Origin: an uncultured Opitutia bacterium
GTDB taxonomy: Bacteria; Verrucomicrobiota; Verrucomicrobiia; Opitutales; Opitutaceae
Length of the DNA stretch: 52,582 nt
NCBI GenBank assembly: GCA_903873805.1
Contig: CAIQQB010000131.1
Coordinates: forward strand, 1 to 52,582
Reading direction: 5' to 3'
Below the pieces are notes generated by a model. It did not search any database. It was given only the letters and a program-made list of their open reading frames with translations, and was not told the DNA's origin. The position numbers and the translations under genes are program-made. Below, piece after piece: positions 16,774-24,988 of the stretch. How positions within the stretch are numbered: position 1 is the stretch's first letter; each line of letters opens with the position of its first letter.

Positions 16774-17592
16774 TTACCACACCCCGCGGGCGGACTTCAG
16801 TACGGCCAGCGCGGCGACCACGGCGGTCTCGGTGCGCAGGACCCGGGGGCCGAGATGGGCGAGCGTGAAGCCATGGGCGCGAAGTAGCATCCGGTCGGCC
16901 GGGCCCCAGCCGCGTTCCGGGCCGAGCGCGAGCACCACGGGAAGGTCACGTATGACCTGACAACGTCCGAGCGGGGCGGGGGCCTCATAGTTGTCGAGGG
17001 CGATGCGGGTGGCCGCCGGTCCGGGGGTGGACAGATTACCTGTGACCCTGCGTTGGTCGGTGTTCTTTCCGTGGCCCGCTGCGGGAGCAACGGGATCGGG
17101 GCTGCCTTCGCCCTTGGACCCAAGTCCGGCGAGGGCTTCGCCAAGCGGGCGGCCCCAGGAGACCTCCGGAATCCGCGTGGCAAACGCCTGGGCGGCGCCG
17201 GCAAGGAGATGACGGTGCCATTCCCCGGACGACCAGAGGGTGCTGTGCGCGTAGCCGGGTTCGCAGCGTTCGGTGGCGACAAAGTGCAGCGCGGCGACCC
17301 CGAGCGTGGTGGCGTCGCGGAGGAGGTCGCGGGCGGTCTGCGGGCGCGGCAGGCCGAGGAACAGCGTGAGGGGGTCGGGCGGCGGCGGTTCCGGGCCCCA
17401 TTGAAAGGTGAGCGTGAGCGATGCCGGACCGATGGCCGCGAGCGTGCCCCGGCCGAGCGGACCGTTGACGAGGCCGGCGTCGAAGGAGTCGCCCTCGCGG
17501 CGGTGGAGCACGTCGAGCAGGTGCCGGGCGCGCGGGTCGCTGCGCGGGAGCGGCGCGGTGATCTCACCGGGTTCGAAGAGAATGAGGTTCAT
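16774..17592 (-). CDS. rsmE: 16S rRNA (uracil(1498)-N(3))-methyltransferase
   Basis: SPOUT-fold methyltransferase acting on U1498 of 16S rRNA. Of 272 residues, the N-terminal PUA-like part has ARHLLDVLHRREGD. The knot region has LGLPRPQTARDLLRDATTLGV and ATERCEPGYA. The SAM-binding end has LALGPERGWGPADRMLL and LGPRVLRTETAVVAAL, all hallmark RsmE motifs. Between about 150 and 195 is a low-conservation Gly/Pro insert. It faces rsmD tail to tail with a 42-bp gap. Confidence 0.93.
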   Translation of the reverse strand: MNLILFEPGEITAPLPRSDPRARHLLDVLHRREGDSFDAGLVNGPLGRGTLAAIGPASLTLTFQWGPEPPPPDPLTLFLGLPRPQTARDLLRDATTLGVAALHFVATERCEPGYAHSTLWSSGEWHRHLLAGAAQAFATRIPEVSWGRPLGEALAGLGSKGEGSPDPVAPAAGHGKNTDQRRVTGNLSTPGPAATRIALDNYEAPAPLGRCQVIRDLPVVLALGPERGWGPADRMLLRAHGFTLAHLGPRVLRTETAVVAALAVLKSARGVW

Positions 17593-17681
17593 GCCATCGT
17601 TCTCGTTCCCTTACTCGTTCTCATTCTCTCCGATTCCAAATGCCTTACTGACGGAGCCGAGAACGAGAATGAAAACGATTG

Positions 17682-18677
17682 TTACCCCGCGAGAATGCGC
17701 TCGATTTCGGCCAGCTCGGCCGAGGAGAGGGCGAGGCATTCCAGGGTCGCGAGGTTTTCCTCAATCTGGGCGGGACGGCTGGCGCCGATGAGGACGGAGG
17801 TGACGGCGGGCTGGCGCAGCACCCAGGCCAGGGCCATCTGGGCGAGGGACTGGCCGCGGTTTTTCGCAAGGGCGTCGAGTTGCCGGATCTGGGCCAAACG
17901 GGCCTCGGTGATGTGCTCGGGTCGGAGAAAACGCGGGTCGTGGGCGGCGCGGGAGTCGGCCGGGATTCCGGCCAGGTAGCGATTGGTGAGCAGGCCCTGG
18001 GCGAGCGGGCTGAAGACGATGCCGCCGATGCCCTCGCGCAGGAGCACATCAAAGAGGCCACGCTCGGGGGTGCGCTCGTACATGGAGTATTTCGGCTGGT
18101 GGAGCAGGCAGGGCGTGCCGAGATCGCGGAGGATCTGGGCGGCGCGGGCGGTCTGCTCGGGATTGTAGTTCGATAGCGCAACGTAGAGGGCCTTGCCGCT
18201 TCGGACGGCGTGGGCGAGGGCACCCATGGTTTCCTCGAGGGGCGTGTGGGGGTCGGGCCGGTGGTGGTAGAAGATGTCGACGTAATCGAGGCCGAGACGG
18301 CGGAGCGATTGGTCGAGGGAGGCGAGCAGGCTCTTGCGCGAGCCCCATTCGCCATACGGGCCGTCCCACATGAGGTAGCCGGCCTTGGTGGAAACGACGA
18401 GCTCATCGCGGTGGTCGACGAGGTCCTCGCGCAGGATGCGGCCGAGGGTGGTTTCGGCGGAGCCGGGGGGCGGGCCGTAGTTGTTGGCGAGGTCGAAATG
18501 GGTGATGCCCAGGTCGAAGGCGCGCAGCACAAGGTCGCGGGAAGTCGTGGGGTTATCGACGGCGCCGAAGTTGTGCCAGAGGCCGAGGGACAGCAGCGGG
18601 AGCTGCAGGCCGCTGCGACCGCAGCGGCGGTAGAGCGCGGGATGGGCGTAGCGGGCGGGATCGGGCTGGTGCGGCAT
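17682..18677 (-). CDS. Aldo/keto reductase (YghZ/L-glyceraldehyde-3-P reductase type)
   Basis: NADPH-dependent aldo/keto reductase of 331 residues. It closely resembles E. coli YghZ along its length: LSLGLWHNFG, FDLGITHFDLANNYGPPPGSAE (nucleotide and catalytic Asp/Tyr), STKAGY (Lys), VDIFYHHRPD (His), SGKALYVALSNY, FSPLAQGLLTNRYL and VLIGASRPAQ. The ATG giving MPHQPDPARY was chosen because YghZ-type proteins start there; the longer upstream frame is poorly conserved. Its substrate here is not shown. It lies downstream of an AraC-type regulator in the same direction, so it may be that regulator's target. Confidence 0.9.
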   Translation of the reverse strand: MPHQPDPARYAHPALYRRCGRSGLQLPLLSLGLWHNFGAVDNPTTSRDLVLRAFDLGITHFDLANNYGPPPGSAETTLGRILREDLVDHRDELVVSTKAGYLMWDGPYGEWGSRKSLLASLDQSLRRLGLDYVDIFYHHRPDPHTPLEETMGALAHAVRSGKALYVALSNYNPEQTARAAQILRDLGTPCLLHQPKYSMYERTPERGLFDVLLREGIGGIVFSPLAQGLLTNRYLAGIPADSRAAHDPRFLRPEHITEARLAQIRQLDALAKNRGQSLAQMALAWVLRQPAVTSVLIGASRPAQIEENLATLECLALSSAELAEIERILAG

Positions 18678-18800
18678 GGGAGGGCCGCGAGTGGAACAGT
18701 CCCGGCGGGAGGCGGCAATGCGGAAGGTGCCAAGGACGTTCCGCCGTCCGGGGGCCGGGCCGGCTTTTCGCCTGACGGAGCCCGCCGTCCCGGGGAGCAC

Positions 18801-19790
18801 TCAGGCCGCGTGAGGCAGGTGGAAGCCCGGGCCGGAGCGACCAGGCTGGTGGAGCCGGTCGCGGTAGTCGGAAGGGGACTCGCCGGCGAGGCGGTGGAAC
18901 GAACGGTTGAACTGGGACAGCGACTGGAATCCGACCGCATAGGCGGCCTCGCTGACGCGCAGGTGGGGGTTGAGCAGGAGCGTCTTCACCTTTTCGACGC
19001 GGACGTGTGACAGGTAGTCGGTGAAAGTCATCCCGGTGGCCAGCTTGAAGATCTTGCAGAAGTAAAACACGCTCATGTGTACGGCCTGCGCGACGTCCGC
19101 CAGGGCGATCTCCTCGGCGTGGTGCTCAGAGATGTAAGCCCGGGCCTGGGTCACCGCGGGCGGTTCCGCGTTGTTTTCCTGGATCATGAGCTGGTTGCTC
19201 AGCACCGACAGGTGTTCGGCGAAGATCCCGAGCAGGCGCACCATCGAGCCGTAGTGCGACCGGACGACGACGCGGGTCTGGAAATAGGCGGTTTCAAACG
19301 CCTTCAGGTCGGCCGGCGGCACGCCCCACGCCGTCAGCTGGCGGGCCGCCCGGGCGAACTGGGTCTTGGTTGGGGCCTGCAGCAGCACCTGCCCGGTCTG
19401 CAGATAGGCCACGACCTCGTCGCCGACGCGGATGGGGATGGCGGATTCGCTCAGGCCCGCGAAACATTCAATGGTGCGGGCCTCGAGGCGGGCGTCCTCC
19501 TCGACTTTCTGCTGGAGTTGGAGGCAGGCGGAGCACGACTTGCTGGTTTTGGCCATCAGGGTGCAGAACGGGTTCACCTGCTTCGAACCCTGGAAAGAGG
19601 ACTGCAATGAGCCCACCGGGCGGAGGCCCAACGGCAGGCCGGTGGTGGTCTGGAAGGCCTGGGCGTACTCGCGGTAGATCTCCGCCTGCCGCAGCCGCGC
19701 GACGAGGTTGCGGCTGTGGCGGGCCCGGTCGTCCGCCGGATGCGGGGTGGATGGGCCGGAGGCGGGCGGGAGGAGCGATTGGGTTTGCAT
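18801..19790 (-). CDS. PocR-domain AraC family transcriptional regulator
   Basis: A 329-residue regulator. The N-terminal two thirds look like a PocR ligand-binding domain (about 40-200) with a Cys-containing segment (NPFCTLMAKTSKSCSACLQLQ) and HVVAYLQTGQVLL-like strands. The C-terminal AraC helix-turn-helix pair (about 220-315) has VAQAVHMSVFYFCKIFKLATGMTF and the second-helix consensus AAYAVGFQSLSQFNRSFHRLAGESPSDYR. ATG 19790 follows GGGAG, one of the few Shine-Dalgarno-like sites in the window. It is divergent from the histidine kinase gene, with a palindrome between them. The ligand is unknown; PocR domains often sense small hydrocarbon derivatives. Confidence 0.9.
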   Translation of the reverse strand: MQTQSLLPPASGPSTPHPADDRARHSRNLVARLRQAEIYREYAQAFQTTTGLPLGLRPVGSLQSSFQGSKQVNPFCTLMAKTSKSCSACLQLQQKVEEDARLEARTIECFAGLSESAIPIRVGDEVVAYLQTGQVLLQAPTKTQFARAARQLTAWGVPPADLKAFETAYFQTRVVVRSHYGSMVRLLGIFAEHLSVLSNQLMIQENNAEPPAVTQARAYISEHHAEEIALADVAQAVHMSVFYFCKIFKLATGMTFTDYLSHVRVEKVKTLLLNPHLRVSEAAYAVGFQSLSQFNRSFHRLAGESPSDYRDRLHQPGRSGPGFHLPHAA

Positions 19791-19847
19791 GCTCCCAGAG
19801 TACCACCCGCCCGGCGGACTGACCATTGGGGCCGGTGCGCTTTCTCG

Positions 19848-19864
19848 CTAGGGAAAATCCTTAG
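19848..19864. promoter_or_regulatory. Palindrome CTAGGGA-AAA-TCCTTAG, candidate operator
   Basis: A 7-3-7 dyad with 6 of 7 matching positions lies in the short space between the divergent AraC and kinase genes. It resembles sites of LuxR/NarL-type regulators in shape. One such regulator ends the adjacent operon (22693-23406), so autoregulation is possible. Function is inferred from position and symmetry only. Confidence 0.4.
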
Positions 19865-19929
19865 GCGGGGCGGGGCGGGCACAAACTCCCTTGCCCCGCG
19901 CCGCCCGGTGCGACAAAACCTCGGGCTTC

Positions 19930-21174
19930 GTGCCCTTGTCCGACCCATCCAAACTCACCAATGCCGAGCTGGTCGCCCGGTTGCGGACCAACCTCGCCGA
20001 GCGCGAGCAGTTTGAGCGTGAACGCGCCGGCATGCTGAGCGAGCTGCGCGATATGAAGGCGGCGCTGGACGAGCACTCGATCGTCGCGATCACGAATGCG
20101 GCGGGGAAAATCACGTATGTGAACGACAAGTTCTGCGCGATTTCGCAGTACAGCCGCGAGGAGCTGATCGGCCAGGACCACCGCATCATCAATTCCCGGC
20201 ACCACCCGAAGGCGTTTTTCCAGGAGCTGTGGGGCACGATCGTGCAGGGGCGGGTCTGGCACGGCGAGATCCGCAACCGGGCGAAGGACGGATCGCTCTA
20301 CTGGGTCGACACGACGATCTTTCCCCGGCTGAACGAGTCCGGTCAGCCCGTCCACTATGTCGCGATCCGCACCGACATCACCCAGCGCAAGACGGACGAG
20401 GCCGAGCTGGAGCAGTTCGCCCGCGACCTGGAGGAGAAAAACAAGGAACTGGAAACCATCGTCTACACGGTCTCCCACGACCTCCGCTCGCCGCTGGTAA
20501 ACGTGCAGGGTTTCAGCAAGCAGCTGAACCGTGCCTGCGAGAAGATCCAGGCCGCGGCCGCCGGGGCGCGGGACGGCCTGGTGCCCGCCGCGGATCTGAA
20601 GCAGCCGGTTGAAGTCGCCATTCCCCAGGCGCTCCGCTTCATTAATGCGGGCGTCAACCGGATGGAGATGCTGCTGGCCGGGCTGCTCCGCTATTCCCGG
20701 CTGGGTCGGGTTGCGCTGACCATCCGGCCGCTGGACATGGATGCGCTGCTGGCCGAGATTGTCACGGCGATGAGCTTCCAGCTCGGGGAGGCAAAGGCCG
20801 AGGTGCGGGTCGACCCGCTGCCGGGCTGTCTGGGTGATAGCGTGCAGACCAACCAGGTTTTTTCCAATCTCATCGACAACGCGCTGAAGTACCGCGACCC
20901 GGCCCGGCCACTGCGCCTCACGGTGAGCGGCCGGATCGAGGCAGGCCAGGCCGTCTATGTGGTGGCGGACAACGGCATCGGGATTGCGCCCGAGCACCAG
21001 GGCAAGGCGTTCGAGATCTTCCACCGCCTGAACCCCGAGGCGGGGGCCGGCGAGGGCCTCGGACTGACCATCGCCCAGCGGGTGCTGGAGCGCCAGCGGG
21101 GGCGGATTTGGGTGGAGAGCCGGGAGGGGGAGGGATCCACGTTTTTTGTTTCGTTGCCGTCGGGCGAAACCTAG
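19930..21174 (+). CDS. PAS-domain sensor histidine kinase
   Basis: A cytoplasmic kinase of 414 residues from the GTG at 19930; TTG 19891 would add 13. An N-terminal coiled coil ([26 protein letters not shown]) leads into one PAS domain (about 45-150: [23 protein letters not shown], ending in DITQRK). A second coiled coil follows, then the HisKA box VSHDLRSPL with phospho-acceptor His183. The HATPase domain has the N box ([10 protein letters not shown]), G1 (DNGIGI) and G2 ([10 protein letters not shown]). There are no membrane helices. It heads a four-gene signalling run, with the next gene a stand-alone receiver starting 16 bp later. Confidence 0.9.
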   Translation: MPLSDPSKLTNAELVARLRTNLAEREQFERERAGMLSELRDMKAALDEHSIVAITNAAGKITYVNDKFCAISQYSREELIGQDHRIINSRHHPKAFFQELWGTIVQGRVWHGEIRNRAKDGSLYWVDTTIFPRLNESGQPVHYVAIRTDITQRKTDEAELEQFARDLEEKNKELETIVYTVSHDLRSPLVNVQGFSKQLNRACEKIQAAAAGARDGLVPAADLKQPVEVAIPQALRFINAGVNRMEMLLAGLLRYSRLGRVALTIRPLDMDALLAEIVTAMSFQLGEAKAEVRVDPLPGCLGDSVQTNQVFSNLIDNALKYRDPARPLRLTVSGRIEAGQAVYVVADNGIGIAPEHQGKAFEIFHRLNPEAGAGEGLGLTIAQRVLERQRGRIWVESREGEGSTFFVSLPSGET

Positions 21175-21190
21175 GCTGCATTCCCCCCGC

Positions 21191-21634
21191 ATGAAAAACG
21201 CCCCCATCATCCTGATCGTGGAAGACGACGAGGGCCACGCCATCCTCATCCGGCAGAACTTGGAGGCGGCCGGGCTGAGCAACCGCATGGAGCATTTCCG
21301 CGACGGCCAGGCGGTGCTGGATTTTTTCTTTCCCAAGGCGGGGGCGGCGGCCCGCGCGCGCGGCGAGGTCTACCTCGTGCTGCTGGACATTCGCATGCCC
21401 AAGGTGGATGGCATCGAGGTGCTGCGCCGGCTGAAGGCCGACGCCGAGCTGCGCACGATGCCGGTCATCATGCTGACGACGACCGACGACGTGCGCGAGG
21501 TCGAGCGGTGCCACCAGCTGGGCTGCAGCGTCTATATCCAAAAGCCCGTCGACTACGACCGGTTTGCCGAGGCCATCCGCCGGCTCGGCCTGTTCGTGAC
21601 GCTGCTGCTGGTGCCGCCCCTGAAGGGCGGCTGA
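21191..21634 (+). CDS. Single-domain response regulator
   Basis: A 147-residue receiver domain without an output domain, similar to the Rcp1-type partners of PAS or phytochrome kinases. Acidic pocket E11-D12-D13, phospho-acceptor D66 (LLDIRMP) and Lys118 (YIQKPV) are all in place. Typical of the subgroup is the DFFFPK insertion around residues 44-49. It probably receives phosphate from the upstream kinase and passes a signal by protein contact or phosphorelay. Confidence 0.92.
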   Translation: MKNAPIILIVEDDEGHAILIRQNLEAAGLSNRMEHFRDGQAVLDFFFPKAGAAARARGEVYLVLLDIRMPKVDGIEVLRRLKADAELRTMPVIMLTTTDDVREVERCHQLGCSVYIQKPVDYDRFAEAIRRLGLFVTLLLVPPLKGG

Positions 21635-21646
21635 GTCCCCCGGCCC

Positions 21647-22696
21647 GTGCCTGATTCGCTCAAAGCCGCCTCCATCCTCGTGGTCGACGACGACGAGGGC
21701 CTGCTCATCCTCATGGCGGAGGCGTTTCGCGCGGAGGGTTGCGAGGTGGCCACGGCCGGCTCCGGCGCCGAGGCTCTGGCGTGGCTGGCGCGCCAGACGC
21801 CGGACCTGATGCTGCTCGACCTGAAGATGAAGGATGTGGGCGGCCAGGCCCTTTTGGAGCGGCTCCGGCAGGACCGATCGCCCGTGCCCTTTGTCGTGGT
21901 CACCGGTCAGGGTGACGAGAAGGTGGCGGTCGAGGTGATGAAGCAGGGTGCGCTGGACTACGTCATGAAGGACACCGGTCTGCTGGATCTGCTGCCGGTC
22001 GTGGTCAAACGGGCGCTCACGGTGCTGGAGCGCGACCGGGCCCTGGCCGCGGCCCAGGGCGAGCGCCAGCGACTCGAGAAGGAGCTTCTGCAGATCAGCG
22101 AACGGGAGCAGCAGCGGATCGGGGAGGACCTGCACGACGGCCTCGGCCAGCAGCTGACGGCGATCGAGATGTTGTGCACGGGCCTGAAGGAGGATGTGGT
22201 GGGCCAGCCCGAGCTCTCCCGCCAGGTGGAGCAGATCGGCCAGTTTCTCCGGGAGTCGATCTCGCAGGTGCGGCTCATGGCGCGCGGTCTGGTGCCGATG
22301 AAGGACGACCCCGAGGCGCTGCAGGTCAGTCTGATCGCGCTGGCCGAGCGCACCAATTCCCTCCGCCGCCTGCGCTGCCGGCTCGAATGCCCGACGCCGG
22401 TGCTGTTCGACGGCAGCGCCATCGCCGGGCATCTCTACCGCATCGCCCAGGAGGCGGTGAACAACGCCGTGAAACACAGCCAGGCCGCCGAGGTGGTCAT
22501 CCGCCTGGTGCAGCACCCGGCTTTCCTGGAACTGCAGGTGGCCGACAACGGGAAGGGCTTTCCCAAGGGCCGGAGCGACGGCATGGGCCTGCACGTGATG
22601 AAACACCGGGCCAGCGTGATCGGCGCGGACCTGACCGTGGAGTCAAAGCCGGGCAAGGGCGTGACGATCACCTGCCGCCTGCAGCGAACCCCATGA
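21647..22696 (+). CDS. Receiver-histidine kinase hybrid (NarX-like kinase core)
   Basis: A 349-residue protein with the order reversed from classical hybrids. The receiver is first (1-125; D14-D15-D16, D58, K108), followed by a coiled coil (130-155), then a HisKA_3 kinase domain with His163 in GEDLHDGLGQQL and a HATPase (N box AQEAVNNAVKHS, G1 ADNGKGF, G2 GMGLHVMKHR). Kinases of this class phosphorylate NarL/LuxR-type regulators, and one is encoded next with an ATGA overlap. It starts at a GTG 12 bp after the previous stop. A receiver-controlled kinase suggests a relay from the upstream PAS kinase. Confidence 0.92.
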   Translation: MPDSLKAASILVVDDDEGLLILMAEAFRAEGCEVATAGSGAEALAWLARQTPDLMLLDLKMKDVGGQALLERLRQDRSPVPFVVVTGQGDEKVAVEVMKQGALDYVMKDTGLLDLLPVVVKRALTVLERDRALAAAQGERQRLEKELLQISEREQQRIGEDLHDGLGQQLTAIEMLCTGLKEDVVGQPELSRQVEQIGQFLRESISQVRLMARGLVPMKDDPEALQVSLIALAERTNSLRRLRCRLECPTPVLFDGSAIAGHLYRIAQEAVNNAVKHSQAAEVVIRLVQHPAFLELQVADNGKGFPKGRSDGMGLHVMKHRASVIGADLTVESKPGKGVTITCRLQRTP

Positions 22697-23406
22697 AACC
22701 CACCGGCAAAAGTTCCAAGCCGCCCGCACCGGCCGCCGGCCGCCAGAAGATCCTCCTGGTGGACGATCATCCGTTCATGCGGGCCGGGCTCGCCCAGCTG
22801 ATCAACAAGCAGGCCGATCTCGTGGTGTGCGGCGAGGCCGGCAGCCCCGCCGAGGCAGCCGGGGTGCTGGCGAAGACGGGCGTGGATCTGGTCCTGTCCG
22901 ACATCACCATGCCGGGGCGGAGCGGCCTCGAGTTCATCAAGGATCTGCAGGCGGTGCATCCGGGCCTGCCGGTCCTGGTGGTTTCGATGCACGATGAGAT
23001 GATCTATGCCGAGCGCGCACTGCGGGCCGGCGCGCGCGGCTACATCATGAAGGAGGCCGGGGGCGAAAACCTGCTCGCGGCCATCCGCCAGATTCTGGCC
23101 GGCCAGGTCTACGTCAGCCCCAAGATGTCCGCGAAGATCCTCGACAATCTCTCGGCGCCGAAACCGCGGGGTTCGGTGTCGCCGATCGAGCGGCTGACCA
23201 ACCGCGAGTTTGAGGTTTTCCAGCTCATCGGTCACGGCAAGGGCACGCGGGAGATCGCGCGGCAGCTCGGGCTCAGTCCCAAGACGGTCGATGTGCACCG
23301 CGGCCACATCAAGGAGAAGCTCGCACTGGGCGATGCGACCGCGCTGGTCCGCTATGCCGTCCGCTGGGTGGAGACGCAGAGCCACGATCCGGGCCGGCCG
23401 GCCTGA
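22693..23406 (+). CDS. NarL/FixJ-family response regulator
   Basis: A DNA-binding response regulator of 237 residues. The receiver domain (about 18-140) has D24-D25 (VDDHPFMRAGL), phospho-acceptor D70 (LSDITMPG) and K120 (GYIMKEA). The C-terminal LuxR-type helix-turn-helix (about 168-225) reads LTNREFEVFQLIGHG, then TREIARQLGLSPKTVDVHR. The ATG lies in an ATGA overlap with the kinase gene, so the two are made together. It ends the signalling operon; the candidate operator at 19848-19864 would suit this class. Confidence 0.94.
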   Translation: MKPTGKSSKPPAPAAGRQKILLVDDHPFMRAGLAQLINKQADLVVCGEAGSPAEAAGVLAKTGVDLVLSDITMPGRSGLEFIKDLQAVHPGLPVLVVSMHDEMIYAERALRAGARGYIMKEAGGENLLAAIRQILAGQVYVSPKMSAKILDNLSAPKPRGSVSPIERLTNREFEVFQLIGHGKGTREIARQLGLSPKTVDVHRGHIKEKLALGDATALVRYAVRWVETQSHDPGRPA

Positions 23407-23538
23407 GGGAGCGTCCGGTCCGCGGCGGCGGGGTCTTGCCCGGCGCCGTGGGTTTGGGCTTCCGGTTGCCGGTCAAACGGTTTAACGTCGCGGGCGTCTC
23501 CGCTTCGCGTCCTCGGTGCCGCCTCCAGACCCTTCCCC

Positions 23539-24198
23539 ATGAAAACCGCCCTGTCCCTCGCCCTGGTGCTTGCCTGTGCCACTTTCGTCCCCGTGCTGCG
23601 CGCCGCGGATGAACCCACCAAACCCGTCACACCCGACCAGCCGGTCGTGCTGTTCAACGGCAAGGACACCACGGGCTGGTTTTCCCAGCTCAAGGATCCC
23701 AAGGTCGCGGCGGACGCCGTCTGGTCCGTCAAGGATGGCATCCTGGCCTGCACCGGCAAGACCAACGGCTACCTGCGCACGGAGCAGTCCTACACGCAGT
23801 ATCACCTGCTGGTGGAGTGGCGCTTCACCAAAGCTGGGAACACGGGGGTGCTGGTGCACATCAATCCGCCCGACACGGTCTGGCCCCGCTGCATCGAGTG
23901 CCAGGGCATGCACGCTCACCAGGGCGACTTTTGGATCTGGGGCGGCGCGAAGGTGGCGGAGCCGATGGTGCAGAAGAACGGCGTGTTGCGCCCGGGACCC
24001 GATGCCGAGAAGGCGCTGGGCGAGTGGAACACCTACGAGGTCGACTGCCGCGACGACACGGTTACCATCACCGTCAATGGCAAGGTGGTCAACAAGGTCA
24101 CCGGGGTGAGCCCGACCAGCGGGCAGGTGGGGATCCAGTCGGAAGGCGCGGCCATCGAGGTGCGCAAAGTCGTGATCGGCCCGCTGCCGAAGCGCTGA
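23539..24198 (+). CDS. DUF1080 (3-keto-disaccharide hydrolase) family protein
   Basis: An exported 219-residue protein. The signal peptide MKTALSLALVLACATFVPVLRA is followed by a concanavalin-like DUF1080 fold: PVVLFNGKDTTGWF, VWSVKDGILACTGKTNGYLRTEQSY, HLLVEWRFTKAGNTGVLVHI, ECQGMHAHQGDFW and GEWNTYEVDCRDDTVTITVNGKVVN. Members are common in Planctomycetes and Verrucomicrobia, and some hydrolyse 3-keto-glycosides. That activity is family knowledge, not shown here. The ATG follows CTTCCCC with no Shine-Dalgarno. It stands alone between the signalling operon and nuoA. Confidence 0.9.
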   Translation: MKTALSLALVLACATFVPVLRAADEPTKPVTPDQPVVLFNGKDTTGWFSQLKDPKVAADAVWSVKDGILACTGKTNGYLRTEQSYTQYHLLVEWRFTKAGNTGVLVHINPPDTVWPRCIECQGMHAHQGDFWIWGGAKVAEPMVQKNGVLRPGPDAEKALGEWNTYEVDCRDDTVTITVNGKVVNKVTGVSPTSGQVGIQSEGAAIEVRKVVIGPLPKR

Positions 24199-24504
24199 CC
24201 GGTGGTCGAGCTCCTGCGCTCGCCCGCCGGGCTGCGGTTGTTTTTTTCCGGTTTTTGGGAAAATCGATTGGCGTAGCTCAATTCTTTGCAGAGTCGGCTG
24301 CTCGATCTGCCGCGATAAAAGCGAGGTGACTTTATGACGCCTTGCCTGATCTCTGATGTGGGTGGGGTGCCCTCGCCTCGCGGGGAAGGAAGCGGGGTGA
24401 GGGCACCCCGCCCACATGTCCAGCGGCTCCGGCTTGGCCAGAAACCGGAAACGCGAAAAATCCCCTTGCCGCCCCGGCCGCGGTGGGGCCATCTCTCAAG
24501 CTGC
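24199..24504. other. Intergenic region with a family C palindrome pair
   Basis: About 305 bp with no gene. It starts with a T-rich stretch (24239-24253) and has an AT-richer middle (24255-24340). It then holds the inverted palindrome pair at 24355-24418 listed separately. The nuoA promoter should be in the last 90 bp; no boxes are recognisable. Confidence 0.6.
24355..24418. repeat. Inverted pair of family C repeats
   Basis: Arms 24355-24381 and 24392-24418 are 27 bp each. They are complementary except at a few C/T or G/A positions and built on GTGGGYGGGGTGCCCTCRCC. The loop is only 10 nt. The same pair arrangement recurs at 49175-49200 and 49213-49238 with a 12-nt loop. Confidence 0.8.
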
Positions 24505-24879
24505 ATGAATGCCGCCGCCTATCTGCCGATCTTCATCCAGGCCCTGCTGGCCGCCGGACTGGCCGGGCTCATCGTCGGCGTCAGCCACCTGCTCGGCCAG
24601 CGCGCGAAACACACCGCCATCAAGGACTCGCCCTACGAATGCGGCGTCAAGGGCACCGGCCTCACCCACACCCGCTTCTCGGTGAAGTTCTACGTCACCG
24701 TGATGCTCTTCATCCTCTTCGACATCGAGGTCGTGTTCCTGATCCCGTGGGCTTTCATTTACCGCGATTTTCTCGCGAACCACATCGCCATTCTCGGTCC
24801 GGTCATGTTCTTCCTCTTCGTCATGGTGCTCGGCTTGTTTTACGAGGTGAAGAAGGGCGCCCTCGAGTGGGAGAAGTAA
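24505..24879 (+). CDS. nuoA: NADH-quinone oxidoreductase subunit A
   Basis: A small membrane subunit of respiratory complex I, 124 residues with three transmembrane helices (about 8-30, 66-88, 95-115). Conserved features are the cytoplasmic loop DSPYECGVKGTG with its invariant Cys and the run RFSVKFYVTVMLFILFDIEVVFLIPWA. Subunit A normally heads a nuo operon, but no other nuo gene is in this window; the next gene is unrelated. Either the complex I genes are split in this genome or this is a second copy. Confidence 0.95.
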   Translation: MNAAAYLPIFIQALLAAGLAGLIVGVSHLLGQRAKHTAIKDSPYECGVKGTGLTHTRFSVKFYVTVMLFILFDIEVVFLIPWAFIYRDFLANHIAILGPVMFFLFVMVLGLFYEVKKGALEWEK

Positions 24880-24988
24880 CGCCCGCGCCAATCCCAAGGG
24901 TCCCACGCACAACACCGACTTTCGGCTCCGAGGGAGCCTGCCCTCTGGTTAACTGGCATTTGTTGAGGGCGACCTGAATTTTTTCTTT

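Noticed and set aside
24900-24945. GGCTCC-GAG-GGAGCC hairpin after nuoA as a terminator
   Set aside because: The stem is only 6 bp and no T-run follows.
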